DNA from: Stephanodiscus triporus
Taxonomy: Eukaryota; Bacillariophyta; Thalassiosirophyceae; Thalassiosirales; Thalassiosiraceae
DNA: 15,103 nucleotides
Direction of reading: 5' to 3'
Assembly: GCA_036939755.1 (NCBI GenBank)
Contig: JALLAZ010000739.1
Span: 1 to 15,103 of the forward strand
A program made the position numbers and the translations under genes. Positions 1-7,736 of the stretch are shown piece by piece (position 1 is the first letter of the stretch; each line of letters starts with the position of its first letter). Below the pieces are notes generated by a model, which made no database searches, was not told the origin of the DNA, and worked only from the letters and a program-made list of their open reading frames with translations.

Positions 1-411
1 CGACCATGTGGGGGGCCTCGGCAGCTGAAGTTCGGGGACTATTAATTAGTAGTAGCGATTTTTGTTTTTTTTAACGTGCACGTTCTTATCTCTAGCAATA
101 CCCCGTCTTTTAATACCGGAATTTTTGCACTTTACTTGAGTGGGAAATGGTCTGGGGCATTTCTTTTCACTGGGAGGGGACGTCTAAAAGTGCGTGGAAG
201 GTCGCTACCTATTCACTACAAAGTTACTACTCCTACTTACCAAATGGTACGATACCTAGTTTTACCCCACAGAATATCCAATAGAGAGTAGAGGCTCTCT
301 GAACTGCAAGGCGCCTTCCTTTCTTCTTCGGCTTTGCGCCGACTGACGTCGTCACCAAGTATATCATCGTACCATACTCAGAATTCGTTCGAATAGAGTG
401 AGAATAAAATA
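1..411. other. Upstream intergenic region of the purine nucleoside phosphorylase gene
   Basis: No gene is supported here. The one open stretch (76-291) lacks an ATG and has no recognisable protein character. The sequence is AT-richer than the gene that follows. It contains a T-run (62-72), two copies in opposite orientation of a word also found upstream of the MYND gene (244-255 and 366-377), a small hairpin with AGAGAG (283-288) facing CTCTCT (295-300), and a CRE-like site at 344-354. It is probably promoter and 5' UTR. Confidence 0.5.
344..354 (+). promoter_or_regulatory. CRE/bZIP-like site TGACGTCGTCA
   Basis: The sequence TGACGTCGTCA starts 68 bases before the ATG at 412. TGACGT cores bind bZIP factors and act in CO2/cAMP-responsive promoters of diatoms. 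A role here is inferred from the motif and its position only. Confidence 0.3.
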
Positions 412-1632
412 ATGAGCTCCATCTCGCCGACGCCGACGCCGACGCCCACCATGCTCGATGCGTCCCACGTCCCGTACCGCCTCGCGGCGTCCTACATCCG
501 ATCCGTACTCGTCTCCAAGTCCATCCCCCTCCCCGCGGTCGGCATCGTCTGCGGCTCCGGCCTGTCGGGACTGTCGGACGCGTTCGACGACGACGCGCCG
601 TCGATCGTCATACCGTACTCGTCGATACCGCACTTCCCATCCCAGTGTTCCGTCGTCGGACACGTCGGGGAGATGGTCGTGGGATCCCTCAATTCCGTCC
701 CGACGATGTGCCTCCGCGGTCGATTCCACCCCTACGAGGGTCACGACGCGTCCGACGTCGTCCTCCCGATACGCGCCATGCGTTGCCTCGGCGTTCGTCT
801 CGTCGTGCTCACGAACGCCGCGGGGGGACTGCGGGACGAGTACGTCGTCGGCGACGTGGCGGTGATACGCGATCACGTCGCGCTGCCCCTGCTCGCGGGG
901 GGTAGGGGAAGCTGTAATCCCCTGATCGGACCGAACGACGTCGAGCTCGGCACGCGTTTCCCGCCCACGAGCGACATGTACGATCCGAAATTGCGTATTA
1001 TCGTGCGAGACGTCGCGAGACGACTCGGGTACGACGACTTCGTTCGTACGGACCCCGGCGCGATATACGCGTTCGTTGCCGGTCCCCAGTACGAGAGCCG
1101 GGCGGAGTGCAAGATGCTTCGCGACGCGCTCGGCGCGGACGCCGTGGGGATGTCGACGGTGCCGGAAAGCGTCGCGGCGCGACACGCCGGGATGGCGGTG
1201 CTATGCCTGAGCCTGATAACGAACAAGGTCGTGTACGCGAGGGACGACGACGAAGACAACGGAGACGACGACGAAGACGCGGGGGGGGGAGGACACGCGC
1301 ATCACGAGGAGGTGGTCAGGGCCGCGAACGGACGTAGCGCGCAGATGACGCGACTCGTGGGGGAGGTCGTTCGTGCGATCGGTGAGTCGTACCTGCCCGC
1401 CCTGGAGGCGCTGTCGCCCATCGACTTGGACGTACGGGGGAGGGTGACGAACGGGGAGGAGGGGGGGGAGGGGGAGGGGAAACAACGACGACGCGGTGGA
1501 TGCGGCATCCTCCTCGGCGGCTCGATCTTTTCGTCTCCTTTCTCGTCGATACCGACGCACTGCTTTATCATGGGCGGCGCCATCCTCGTCGTCGGGGCCG
1601 TGCTCGGGTCGCGGATGGGCAGGCGGTCCTAG
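412..1632 (+). CDS. Purine nucleoside phosphorylase (class I, trimeric type) with hydrophobic C-terminal tail
   Basis: This enzyme splits inosine or guanosine with phosphate into the base and ribose-1-phosphate (purine salvage). The family signatures appear in order: GSGLSGL (48-54), phosphate-site VVGHVG (81-86), GRFHPYEG (103-110), TNAAGGL (134-140), GDVAVIRDH (147-155), NPLIGPND (169-176), AGPQYES (223-229), GMSTVPE (246-252) and SLITNK (267-272). Expected active-site residues are present by comparison with the human enzyme: H84, R104, H106, Y108, E228, M247, N271 and, after an insertion, H298. At 406 residues it is far longer than the usual ~290. The extra length is an acidic D/E-rich insertion (278-289) between N271 and H298, a Gly/Glu-rich linker, and a C-terminal hydrophobic stretch (about 384-399) ending in SRMGRRS. 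Single exon. ATG 412 opens a TPTPTPT leader; ATG 451 (M14) is an alternative start. Membrane attachment is inferred. Confidence 0.93.
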   Translation: MSSISPTPTPTPTMLDASHVPYRLAASYIRSVLVSKSIPLPAVGIVCGSGLSGLSDAFDDDAPSIVIPYSSIPHFPSQCSVVGHVGEMVVGSLNSVPTMCLRGRFHPYEGHDASDVVLPIRAMRCLGVRLVVLTNAAGGLRDEYVVGDVAVIRDHVALPLLAGGRGSCNPLIGPNDVELGTRFPPTSDMYDPKLRIIVRDVARRLGYDDFVRTDPGAIYAFVAGPQYESRAECKMLRDALGADAVGMSTVPESVAARHAGMAVLCLSLITNKVVYARDDDEDNGDDDEDAGGGGHAHHEEVVRAANGRSAQMTRLVGEVVRAIGESYLPALEALSPIDLDVRGRVTNGEEGGEGEGKQRRRGGCGILLGGSIFSSPFSSIPTHCFIMGGAILVVGAVLGSRMGRRS

Positions 1633-2044
1633 GGTCTTGGGATGTGTCTAGTGTGGTAGTGTGGTTGGGGAAGGATCGATGTATCATGTCCAATAGTGGT
1701 TCGAGATGGTTACGAGAGTGAATGATAATACGTACGCATAATACGGCCACATGAGAAAATATGAACAAGTATTCTTTCCTGTAAATATAGAGCATGGACA
1801 AAAGGTGTGAATTGTCTTCATTGTAGATTTTCGCTGATCTCCCTAACTTCTTCCTATTTCGTTATAACCCGAATGCCCGTCTCTGGTCTCCTACGAGAGT
1901 GCGATCTGGTGAGGCCGTCAGAAGATTTGTGACGAGAGGAGGCCTGGAGGTCAACTCAGACGAAGTATCTACTATGGTACTACTTACTACTGCAGCTCTC
2001 CCGTCATGTCGGGCCGACAGATATGTGATAGGAATAGCTCAGTT
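1633..2044. other. Convergent intergenic region
   Basis: This separates the 3' ends of the phosphorylase (+) and the membrane protein (-) and probably holds both 3' UTRs. No gene, RNA gene or strong repeat is visible. TATGGTAC followed by TACTTAC at about 1973-1988 resembles the promoter word at 7599-7610 but is not identical. Confidence 0.5.
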
Positions 2045-3061
2045 CTAGCATTTTTTATCCCGCACGATCAACTCATGTGTCATCAAAGATTCTAACCACA
2101 TTCCCAAGCCCCAAAACGACAGGTCACATCCAAAAAATACCAACGTGGGAAGATGATAACTATCATAAAGTAATGTAGATGTTTTTATGCTTGGCGCATG
2201 ATAAGACACGAAATAACAAATCGAAGCATCCAATGGCAAGCTTATAAAAACGACAATTCCTCCCAAAATGGCAATTCTAGCCCCAGCGACTGAATTGTCA
2301 ACATGGCACATTTTGGACGCACTGTAGATGACGAGAGGAAGGAGGGAAAAAGTCGCTGATGCCAACGGAACGAGATACATCATCTCAATAAATGTGTTCG
2401 CTGCGGCCCAAAAGTCAATTCGCTCGTTTTGACATAGTTGATACAGTATCGATAGGGATGCCGCAGACGAGATCAGAGACGTATTGACAATCGTTCTCAT
2501 TCTGCTCATCGAACATGTGAGCGATGTCACATCACCTGAATTCTCCTTCTCGACATAATATAGCCCGTAAATGAACAAAGCCATAATTGTCAGGTGTGTA
2601 GAAGATACACCTGTAAGTATACAATCCGCGGCCCACAGAAAATTATCAACCACCTTTCTGTAGCCATTCGCATCGTCATGATACGATTCACGGGGGGGGA
2701 GAATGCAATGATGTGCCAAGGCGACCACATTCATCAGCCCGAACGCCGACAGCGACGTCGTCCACGACTCGTAGATGCAACGTCCAAACACCCCCCGCGC
2801 GCCGCCACGATATCTCCCCATTTCTCTAAAGGACCGAGGTGTCATCCCGATTACTGCGCCGATCGTCGCCGCCACGCATAGGCACGGCCTGCCGGGACGA
2901 TACATCATGGTCGCATCCTGGGGCGGTGCGCCGCATAGCCCAACCACGTCGTCCGGGAAAATCGCGTTCCATGAATTGACGAGAAAGGCCGGCGCAAGAT
3001 TAGGCGACGATACAAAGGATGTAAACGAAGGGAAGAAAGATTGGACGAACACCTTGCTCAT
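2045..3061 (-). CDS. Multi-pass membrane protein, about 7 predicted TM segments, function unknown
   Basis: I do not recognise the family with confidence. The frame stays open upstream to 3580, but that part is antisense to kinase exon 1 and reads as low-complexity E/D, S and P/R runs. I therefore place the start at ATG 3061 (MSKVFVQSFF), giving 338 residues. Hydrophobic segments lie at roughly 59-75 (weak), 101-120, 145-169, 191-210, 221-246, 262-286 and 302-325. The second segment ends AHHC (116-119), the third contains D146 followed by serines, and the last follows H303. This order (H and C at the end of one helix, D inside the next, H before the last) faintly recalls the CREST/TMEM8-type hydrolase-like fold, but the usual second histidine of the last helix is not seen, so this is speculation. 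Codon choice is less GC-rich than in its neighbours. Convergent with the phosphorylase, divergent from the kinase. Confidence 0.7.
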   Translation of the reverse strand: MSKVFVQSFFPSFTSFVSSPNLAPAFLVNSWNAIFPDDVVGLCGAPPQDATMMYRPGRPCLCVAATIGAVIGMTPRSFREMGRYRGGARGVFGRCIYESWTTSLSAFGLMNVVALAHHCILPPRESYHDDANGYRKVVDNFLWAADCILTGVSSTHLTIMALFIYGLYYVEKENSGDVTSLTCSMSRMRTIVNTSLISSAASLSILYQLCQNERIDFWAAANTFIEMMYLVPLASATFSLLPLVIYSASKMCHVDNSVAGARIAILGGIVVFISLPLDASICYFVSYHAPSIKTSTLLYDSYHLPTLVFFGCDLSFWGLGMWLESLMTHELIVRDKKC

Positions 3062-3338
3062 GGTGTTTGGGGCCGGGGTTCTGAGGTGTGGTTGTGAGTC
3101 TGAACTCAAGAAGCTAGGAGTAGAAAAATAGCGCGCCTTCGGATCTCGTAGAATTCCTACAATTCCCACGTTTGTGGATATGGAGCCACACTCGCGACTA
3201 GGAGCTGGCGGGGCGGGGTGCAAACGGCAAAACACTCCCTCCGAATCCACGGCGATAATACCTAGGCAGGTAGAGTAGTACAACTCTACCGAATATCTCG
3301 AATCTCTCTCTCTCCCCCCCCCCCCGCCCTCCTCAACG
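3062..3338. promoter_or_regulatory. Divergent promoter region between membrane protein and kinase
   Basis: These 277 bases separate the chosen starts of two divergently transcribed genes, so both promoters should lie here. The only clear signal is a CT/C-rich tract (3302-3334) just upstream of the kinase ATG. No TATA box stands out. Confidence 0.45.
3302..3334 (+). repeat. Polypyrimidine tract before the kinase start
   Basis: A CT repeat runs into a long C-run and CCCTCCTC, ending four bases before ATG 3339. It could be an initiator or pyrimidine-rich 5' UTR element, or simply a low-complexity tract. Its length may vary between individuals or be misassembled. Confidence 0.6.
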
Positions 3339-5992
3339 ATGAGCGACGCCGCGAACGGAGGCGCGATGTTCATCGCCGGCGGGACGCAGCCGCCTCCGCC
3401 GCCGACGACGACGACGACTGTCGGGCGCGTCCTCGTCCTCCCCTCGCTCGGCGGCGGACGTCGACGTTTGTTGCGTCCGCCCGACGCCGACCGCCAACGC
3501 GACGACGACGACGACGTCGACTCGCGTCGATCGTATTCGTCGTCGTCGTCGTCCTCCTCCTCCTCCTCGGCATCCGCCACGTCGTCGGGGAGGCCACCGC
3601 TCTCGTCGTCATCGACGACGACTACGACGACGCCCGCCGCCGCTCCCCTCCCGGGGATTACCGCCCCGACGGCGAGGAGGACCGCCGCGGCCGCGGGATC
3701 GAGATTGGCGTCGCTGCCGTCGTTGGGATCCGGGAGGGAGGGACGGTCATCGTCGTCGTTGCGCCCCCCGGGCGGCGGCCGCGACGACTACGTGGACTTG
3801 AAATCGAAGACCGACGACGAGACCTCGACTACTGGAGTCGGGTCGGCACCGTCGCATTGCCATCGCGGGGCCAAGCGACCGCTGAGGCCGGGATCGGATC
3901 GCACGCACCTCCCGACGTCCGCCGTCGTCGATGGCGGGTCACGCGACGAGCGCTCCCTGCTCCGAACGAGGCTCGAACTACGCAAGAGGACGATGCTCGC
4001 GGATCGTACGAATCGCAAATTCGCGAGGGACGTTGGCGGTGTCGGCGTTGGCAAGGGGGGCGGCGGATTGCGCGCCATACTTTCCCAGTCGATCCACGAG
4101 GACGACGATGGCAGCGCCGACAGCGACGACGACGACGACGGCGGCGGCGGCCAGGTCACGGCGAAACGAAGCGCGGACGACTCGTGCGCGTCGGCGGTCA
4201 CGGCGAAGCGCAGCTCCGGCTCGTGCGCGTCGGCGGCGTCGTCCTCCGATAACGGCACGATCTTCCATCAGGATATCAGCCCCATCGATCGGGAGCCCAC
4301 CACGTCCATCAAGGACATGGACCTGGATTACCTGTTGGATTGGGACCCGACGAAGCGCGACGTCGCCAAGGACGGGAAGAGGGCGGCGACGATCGCGGAC
4401 GATGCGCGGACGGATAAGACGACGACGAAGAAGGGAGCGGCGGCGCCGTCGGTTCCGAAGATCACGCGGAATGATCTGGCGTACATGATGAATTGGAATC
4501 CATTCGAAAAGATGGAGGGGGGTAGTCGCGACGACTCCCTCGGCGGTGGCGGTGGCAGCGACATACCCGCTGGCGCGGTCGTTCGGCGATCCAGCGCACA
4601 GGGTAACAATCAGGGAAAGAACATGTCGACGATCGACGAGGCGACCGAAGGTTCCACGCTAGTCGAGGTCGAAAATCAAGTCGTTGCCACCACCCGATCG
4701 CGAGCGTCGATTTCGAGCGAGGAAAGTGTGGGGAAAAACGCGTCGGGATCGAAAACGAGTAGAAGCGACGATGCCTCCGGCGACGGCCTACCTCGCAACG
4801 AAGGTGAAACGTCCCGAGAGCAAATGATATCCGCTTCCAACTTGGATAGTTCATTCCTGCCCCTGATCGAGAATAAGAACATCATCCGCGTGGAGGATGA
4901 ACCATATGCCAAGCTGGGCGTCATCGGCAAGGGCGGATCGTGCAAGGTGTATCGGGCACTCTCGCGCGACTGCAACGTCGTCGCACTGAAGAAGGTCAAG
5001 CTCGACGGGCTGAACAAAATGGCAGTCGATGGATACGCCAACGAAATCGCGCTTTTGAAACGTCTCAAGGGCAATCCCGCGATCATCCAGCTGTATTCTG
5101 CCGAGGTTGACCTTGATCGGAAATCCATCCTGCTCGTGATGGAACTGGGCGAGGTGGATTTGAATTACGTCCTCCGACAGCAGGAACTCTCGTCGTCCAA
5201 AGAGCAGGGCAGAGGCCCGGGCAGATCGTCGTTGAACATGAATTTCATTCGTCTCACTTGGCAGCAAATGCTGACAGCTGTGCACTCCATTCACGAAGAG
5301 CGCATAATTCACAGTGACTTGAAACCTGCGGTGAGGAGAGGACAGTGTCTGACCGAATCTGTTTATTTTTTGGCCTGAGTAACTCACAAACCTTTTTTTT
5401 CGATTGATTTGGTGCATCCTAGAATTTCCTATTCGTTCGTGGCGCATTGAAGCTAATCGATTTCGGCATCGCCAAGGCGATAGAAAGAGAAGATACGACA
5501 AACGTTTACCGAGAAACACTTAGTGGAACCCTGAGCTACATGTCGCCAGAGGCTATCATGAACACGAGCACAAACGCAAAGGGCGTTCGCGTTAATAAAT
5601 GTGGGAGGGTGAGCACTACACGCAAATAACAATGATGCGATGGGTCACAATTGCAATCACGCAGATCACTTCTCACGCGTGCTTCTCTCGTTTTCAATAC
5701 CCTCTCGTGACGAAAGCCATCGGATATCTGGTCCCTCGGGTGTATCCTGTACCAAATGGTTTATGGCAAGACCCCATTCGCTGATTTCCATGGCATCCCA
5801 CAAAAAGTGCTGGCCATTACTAACGTCAATAACGAAATACCCTTCCCGGCCGGCGTCGATGAATCGGCCATCGATGCCATGAGGTTGTGTTTGTTACGCG
5901 ACCCGAAACAGAGACCCCCGATAATTGGCGCGAACGGTCTGCTGAATGAGCATTGCTTTTTACATGGCAGGAAAAAAATTGATCAAAGATGA
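3339..5992 (+). CDS. Mps1/TTK-family dual-specificity protein kinase (spindle checkpoint), three exons
   Basis: Exons 3339-5330, 5423-5608 and 5717-5992 join in phase 0 to give 817 residues. The kinase domain spans about 524-812: glycine loop GKGGSCKVY (530-538), VALK lysine K551, catalytic HSDLKPAN (H658, D660), LIDFG (D677) and activation segment [11 protein letters not shown] (699-709), then SDIWSLGC and [12 protein letters not shown] in place of HRD, followed by LKPANFL and LIDFGIA, is characteristic of Mps1/TTK, the kinetochore kinase that controls the spindle assembly checkpoint. The ~520-residue N-terminal part is low-complexity: poly-Ser from (TCG)n, acidic runs, basic patches; I see no TPR domain such as human TTK has. 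It carries two copies of a D-L-x-Y-x-x-x-W-[DN]-P motif (328-337 and 379-388). Triplet-repeat bias is strong in the first ~1.2 kb and fades in the kinase part. Confidence 0.92.
5331..5422 (+). other. Kinase intron 1 (92 nt)
   Basis: It starts GTGAGG and ends CATCCTAG after a T-rich stretch. Splicing joins HSDLKPA to [15 protein letters not shown], restoring an uninterrupted kinase catalytic loop and DFG motif. Phase 0. Retention gives a TGA at 5376-5378. Confidence 0.9.
5609..5716 (+). other. Kinase intron 2 (108 nt)
   Basis: It starts GTGAGC and ends GACGAAAG. Splicing joins NKCGR to PSDIWSLGC, the expected kinase subdomain IX. Phase 0. The acceptor lacks a strong adjacent pyrimidine tract, but the join is fixed by the conserved protein sequence. 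Retention reaches a stop at 5627-5629. Confidence 0.88.
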
Positions 5993-6314
5993 GGCGATGA
6001 AAAGGATGAAATGAAACATTTGGAATTTCTTGTCGTTCTTCGTTTATTTATCTACGTTTGTGCTTAAAGCGATGCGCATCCATGTCTGCGCAATGCGCAT
6101 CTGCTGTGCCGCAAATAATATTTCTCCTCGACGATCCCCCCTCACCAATAAGCGGTTAGGACAAGGTTGTATTCGATCCTTCGAGTCAAGCGAATGAGAG
6201 GATTGGGGCAAATGGAAATACGAGACCCGTTTACGTTCCATACGAGCGTCGTGAAAATGTGTAAAGATTAATTTACCAACATTAAGCACGGAGCTAGAAA
6301 GCTTCACGACCGAT
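5993..6314. other. Convergent 3' region of kinase and dehydrogenase
   Basis: This probably holds both 3' UTRs. An open frame on the minus strand (6044-6307) has no recognisable features and I do not call it a gene. No repeat or RNA gene is visible. Confidence 0.45.
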
Positions 6315-7360
6315 TCAATACCCTTTCTCCCAATCTACGGAATATTTCAACACTTCTCCTTTAAGAAAGCGTTGATGATTTTCCATGAAGACGTTTTGCA
6401 CGTCATTTCCTTGGGTCAGCCCACTCACATGAGGTGAAACGATAATGTCGGATCTACTCCAGGCGCGCTTCCCTCTGGCAGTGGTTCCACTGCGAAAACA
6501 TCTAGAATGGCAGCCGATATCCACTTATTGTCCAGTGCATTGAGTAATGACTCTTCACTGATGACATCTCCTCTACCCACATTGAGAAACACGGGACACT
6601 TCCCTCCACTGCGTTTTGAAGCTGGAAGTAATGCGTCGTCGTTCAAAAGACCACGAGTCTCAGGAGTCGATGGCAGGACCGATACAATATAATCAGCCGC
6701 ATGAAGAGCCTGAGTGATGTTAGTTGTGTATGTATCAATGCCATTTATTTTTTGGTCTGCGTTCCTACTTCTTTTGCCATAACCGACAGTCCTCATGCCA
6801 AACGTCCGAGCGGCCTTTGCTACTGTGGTTCCGATATCGCCGCAACCCAGTACGGACAAAGTGAGAGAAGACAGATATCTGTAACCCCGAACGGCATCTA
6901 TCGATCCACCCCAATATTTGGACATTTGATCCTTAGCAGATGCCGCGAAATTTCGCTCGTGTCCGACGATGCGAGCGATGCACCACTCCGCGATGGGCGG
7001 TCCGAAGCAACCCGCGAGTCGCGTCAGCTCGAAGGACAGCGGAAGCGCGATGCTCGAGTCGAAGATCGGATTCACGCCCGCGTGCGTGCTCTGGCACCAT
7101 TGAAGAGACGATAGTGCCGACGCGTCGTGTTCGAGGAGCTTGGCCACGATGGCCGGTTCGGATATCAGGATTTGTGCCCCTTTCAGAATTGCGACAGATT
7201 CCCGCCGAAGCGCGGATGGATCGAAGAGGACGATGCCTCCGTGGCTACTGAGGGCCTCGTCTTTTACTTCTTGTAAAGGGAAATCTGGATATACATTATG
7301 CAAAGATTGGGCGATGCCTTCTATTGATGTGAAGATGATGATGATGGTTTGGTTTGCCAT
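6315..7360 (-). CDS. D-isomer-specific 2-hydroxyacid dehydrogenase (glyoxylate/hydroxypyruvate reductase-like), apparent frameshift
   Basis: This family uses NAD(P)H to reduce 2-keto acids such as glyoxylate or hydroxypyruvate to D-2-hydroxyacids. From ATG 7360 one frame gives: substrate-domain STHAGVN (91-97), AEWCIARIVGHERN (124-137), nucleotide-binding GCGDIG (172-177), catalytic R263 in NVGRGDV and catalytic E292 in DVFAVEPLPEGS. The frame then diverges after A299 and ends at 6425. The expected continuation, W-S-R-S-D-I-I-V-S-PHVSG with the catalytic histidine, through VDWEKGY and a stop at 6315, lies in the next frame from 6461. Only two bases (6462-6463) separate the two halves where a codon belongs, so one base appears to be missing. 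The intact protein would be about 348 residues, normal for the family. K-R-S-R (186-189) after the second strand suggests NADP(H) preference. This could be a sequencing error, a recent pseudogene or a strain-specific null allele. Confidence 0.85.
6462..6463 (-). other. Frameshift point in the dehydrogenase
   Basis: On the minus strand the reading is AGC-GCG, then two bases CC, then TGG-AGT. Family alignment wants S-A-x-W, so a three-base codon is reduced to two. The preceding GCGCGCC run is the kind of place where sequence errors or slippage occur. No GT-AG intron of plausible size can bridge it without removing conserved residues. Confidence 0.75.
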
Positions 7361-7736
7361 AATAATTTTAAAAGAGATAAAGATTGTGTACTCTAGAGAG
7401 TATCGTAGTATCGTACTCTATCATAATATGGTAAAACGTGGAGTACGTACGTCGTATGTAGGGGAGCTTCTCTTGCTTGGGGACGACGGATATCGCGCCA
7501 AAAAAAACAGTCCTGGACCTCCGTAGGATACCATGGAATCAATACTCTCTCGAGAGAAAAAGAAAATACGTTGGGGAGCGTGTTCAGAGTACAAACGTAT
7601 GGTACGATACTTACTTCTACGTACGAGGGGAATGAGTTCGATCTACTCAGATAACGGAGAAACCCTCACGCCAACGACGCAAGGCAGGACGAGACTCCGC
7701 TTTCATTGTTTATATTTTTGGCTGGTATGGTTAAGA
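7361..7736. promoter_or_regulatory. Divergent promoter region between dehydrogenase and MYND gene
   Basis: Both genes point away from this interval. It has three alternating copies of a six-base word and its complement (TACTCT 7389-7394, AGAGTA 7397-7402, TACTCT 7414-7419). It also has a promoter word shared with the region before the phosphorylase (7597-7610). An ATG at 7533 in a good context (ACCATGG) keeps an open frame into the MYND gene, so part of this interval may be coding. Confidence 0.4.

Noticed and set aside
76..291. Open frame of 71 codons at the window start
   Set aside because: It begins with GTG, has no recognisable features and lies in promoter-like DNA.
364..1185. 273-codon frame antisense to the phosphorylase
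   Set aside because: It is R/D/V/G-rich, a by-product of the triplet bias of a well-supported gene on the other strand.
3788..4258. Several long frames on both strands across kinase exon 1
   Set aside because: They consist of Ser, Pro, Arg and Asp runs from the same triplet repeats, and kinase exon 1 is fixed by its join to the kinase domain.
6044..6307. 87-codon minus-strand frame between kinase and dehydrogenase
   Set aside because: No family resemblance, and it lies where two 3' UTRs are expected.
6455..6470. Programmed -1 frameshift in the dehydrogenase
   Set aside because: The direction fits, but no slippery heptamer or downstream structure is evident, and metabolic enzymes of this family are not known to use one.
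7140..7526. 128-codon plus-strand frame overlapping the dehydrogenase start
   Set aside because: It is the antisense of conserved dehydrogenase sequence plus promoter DNA.
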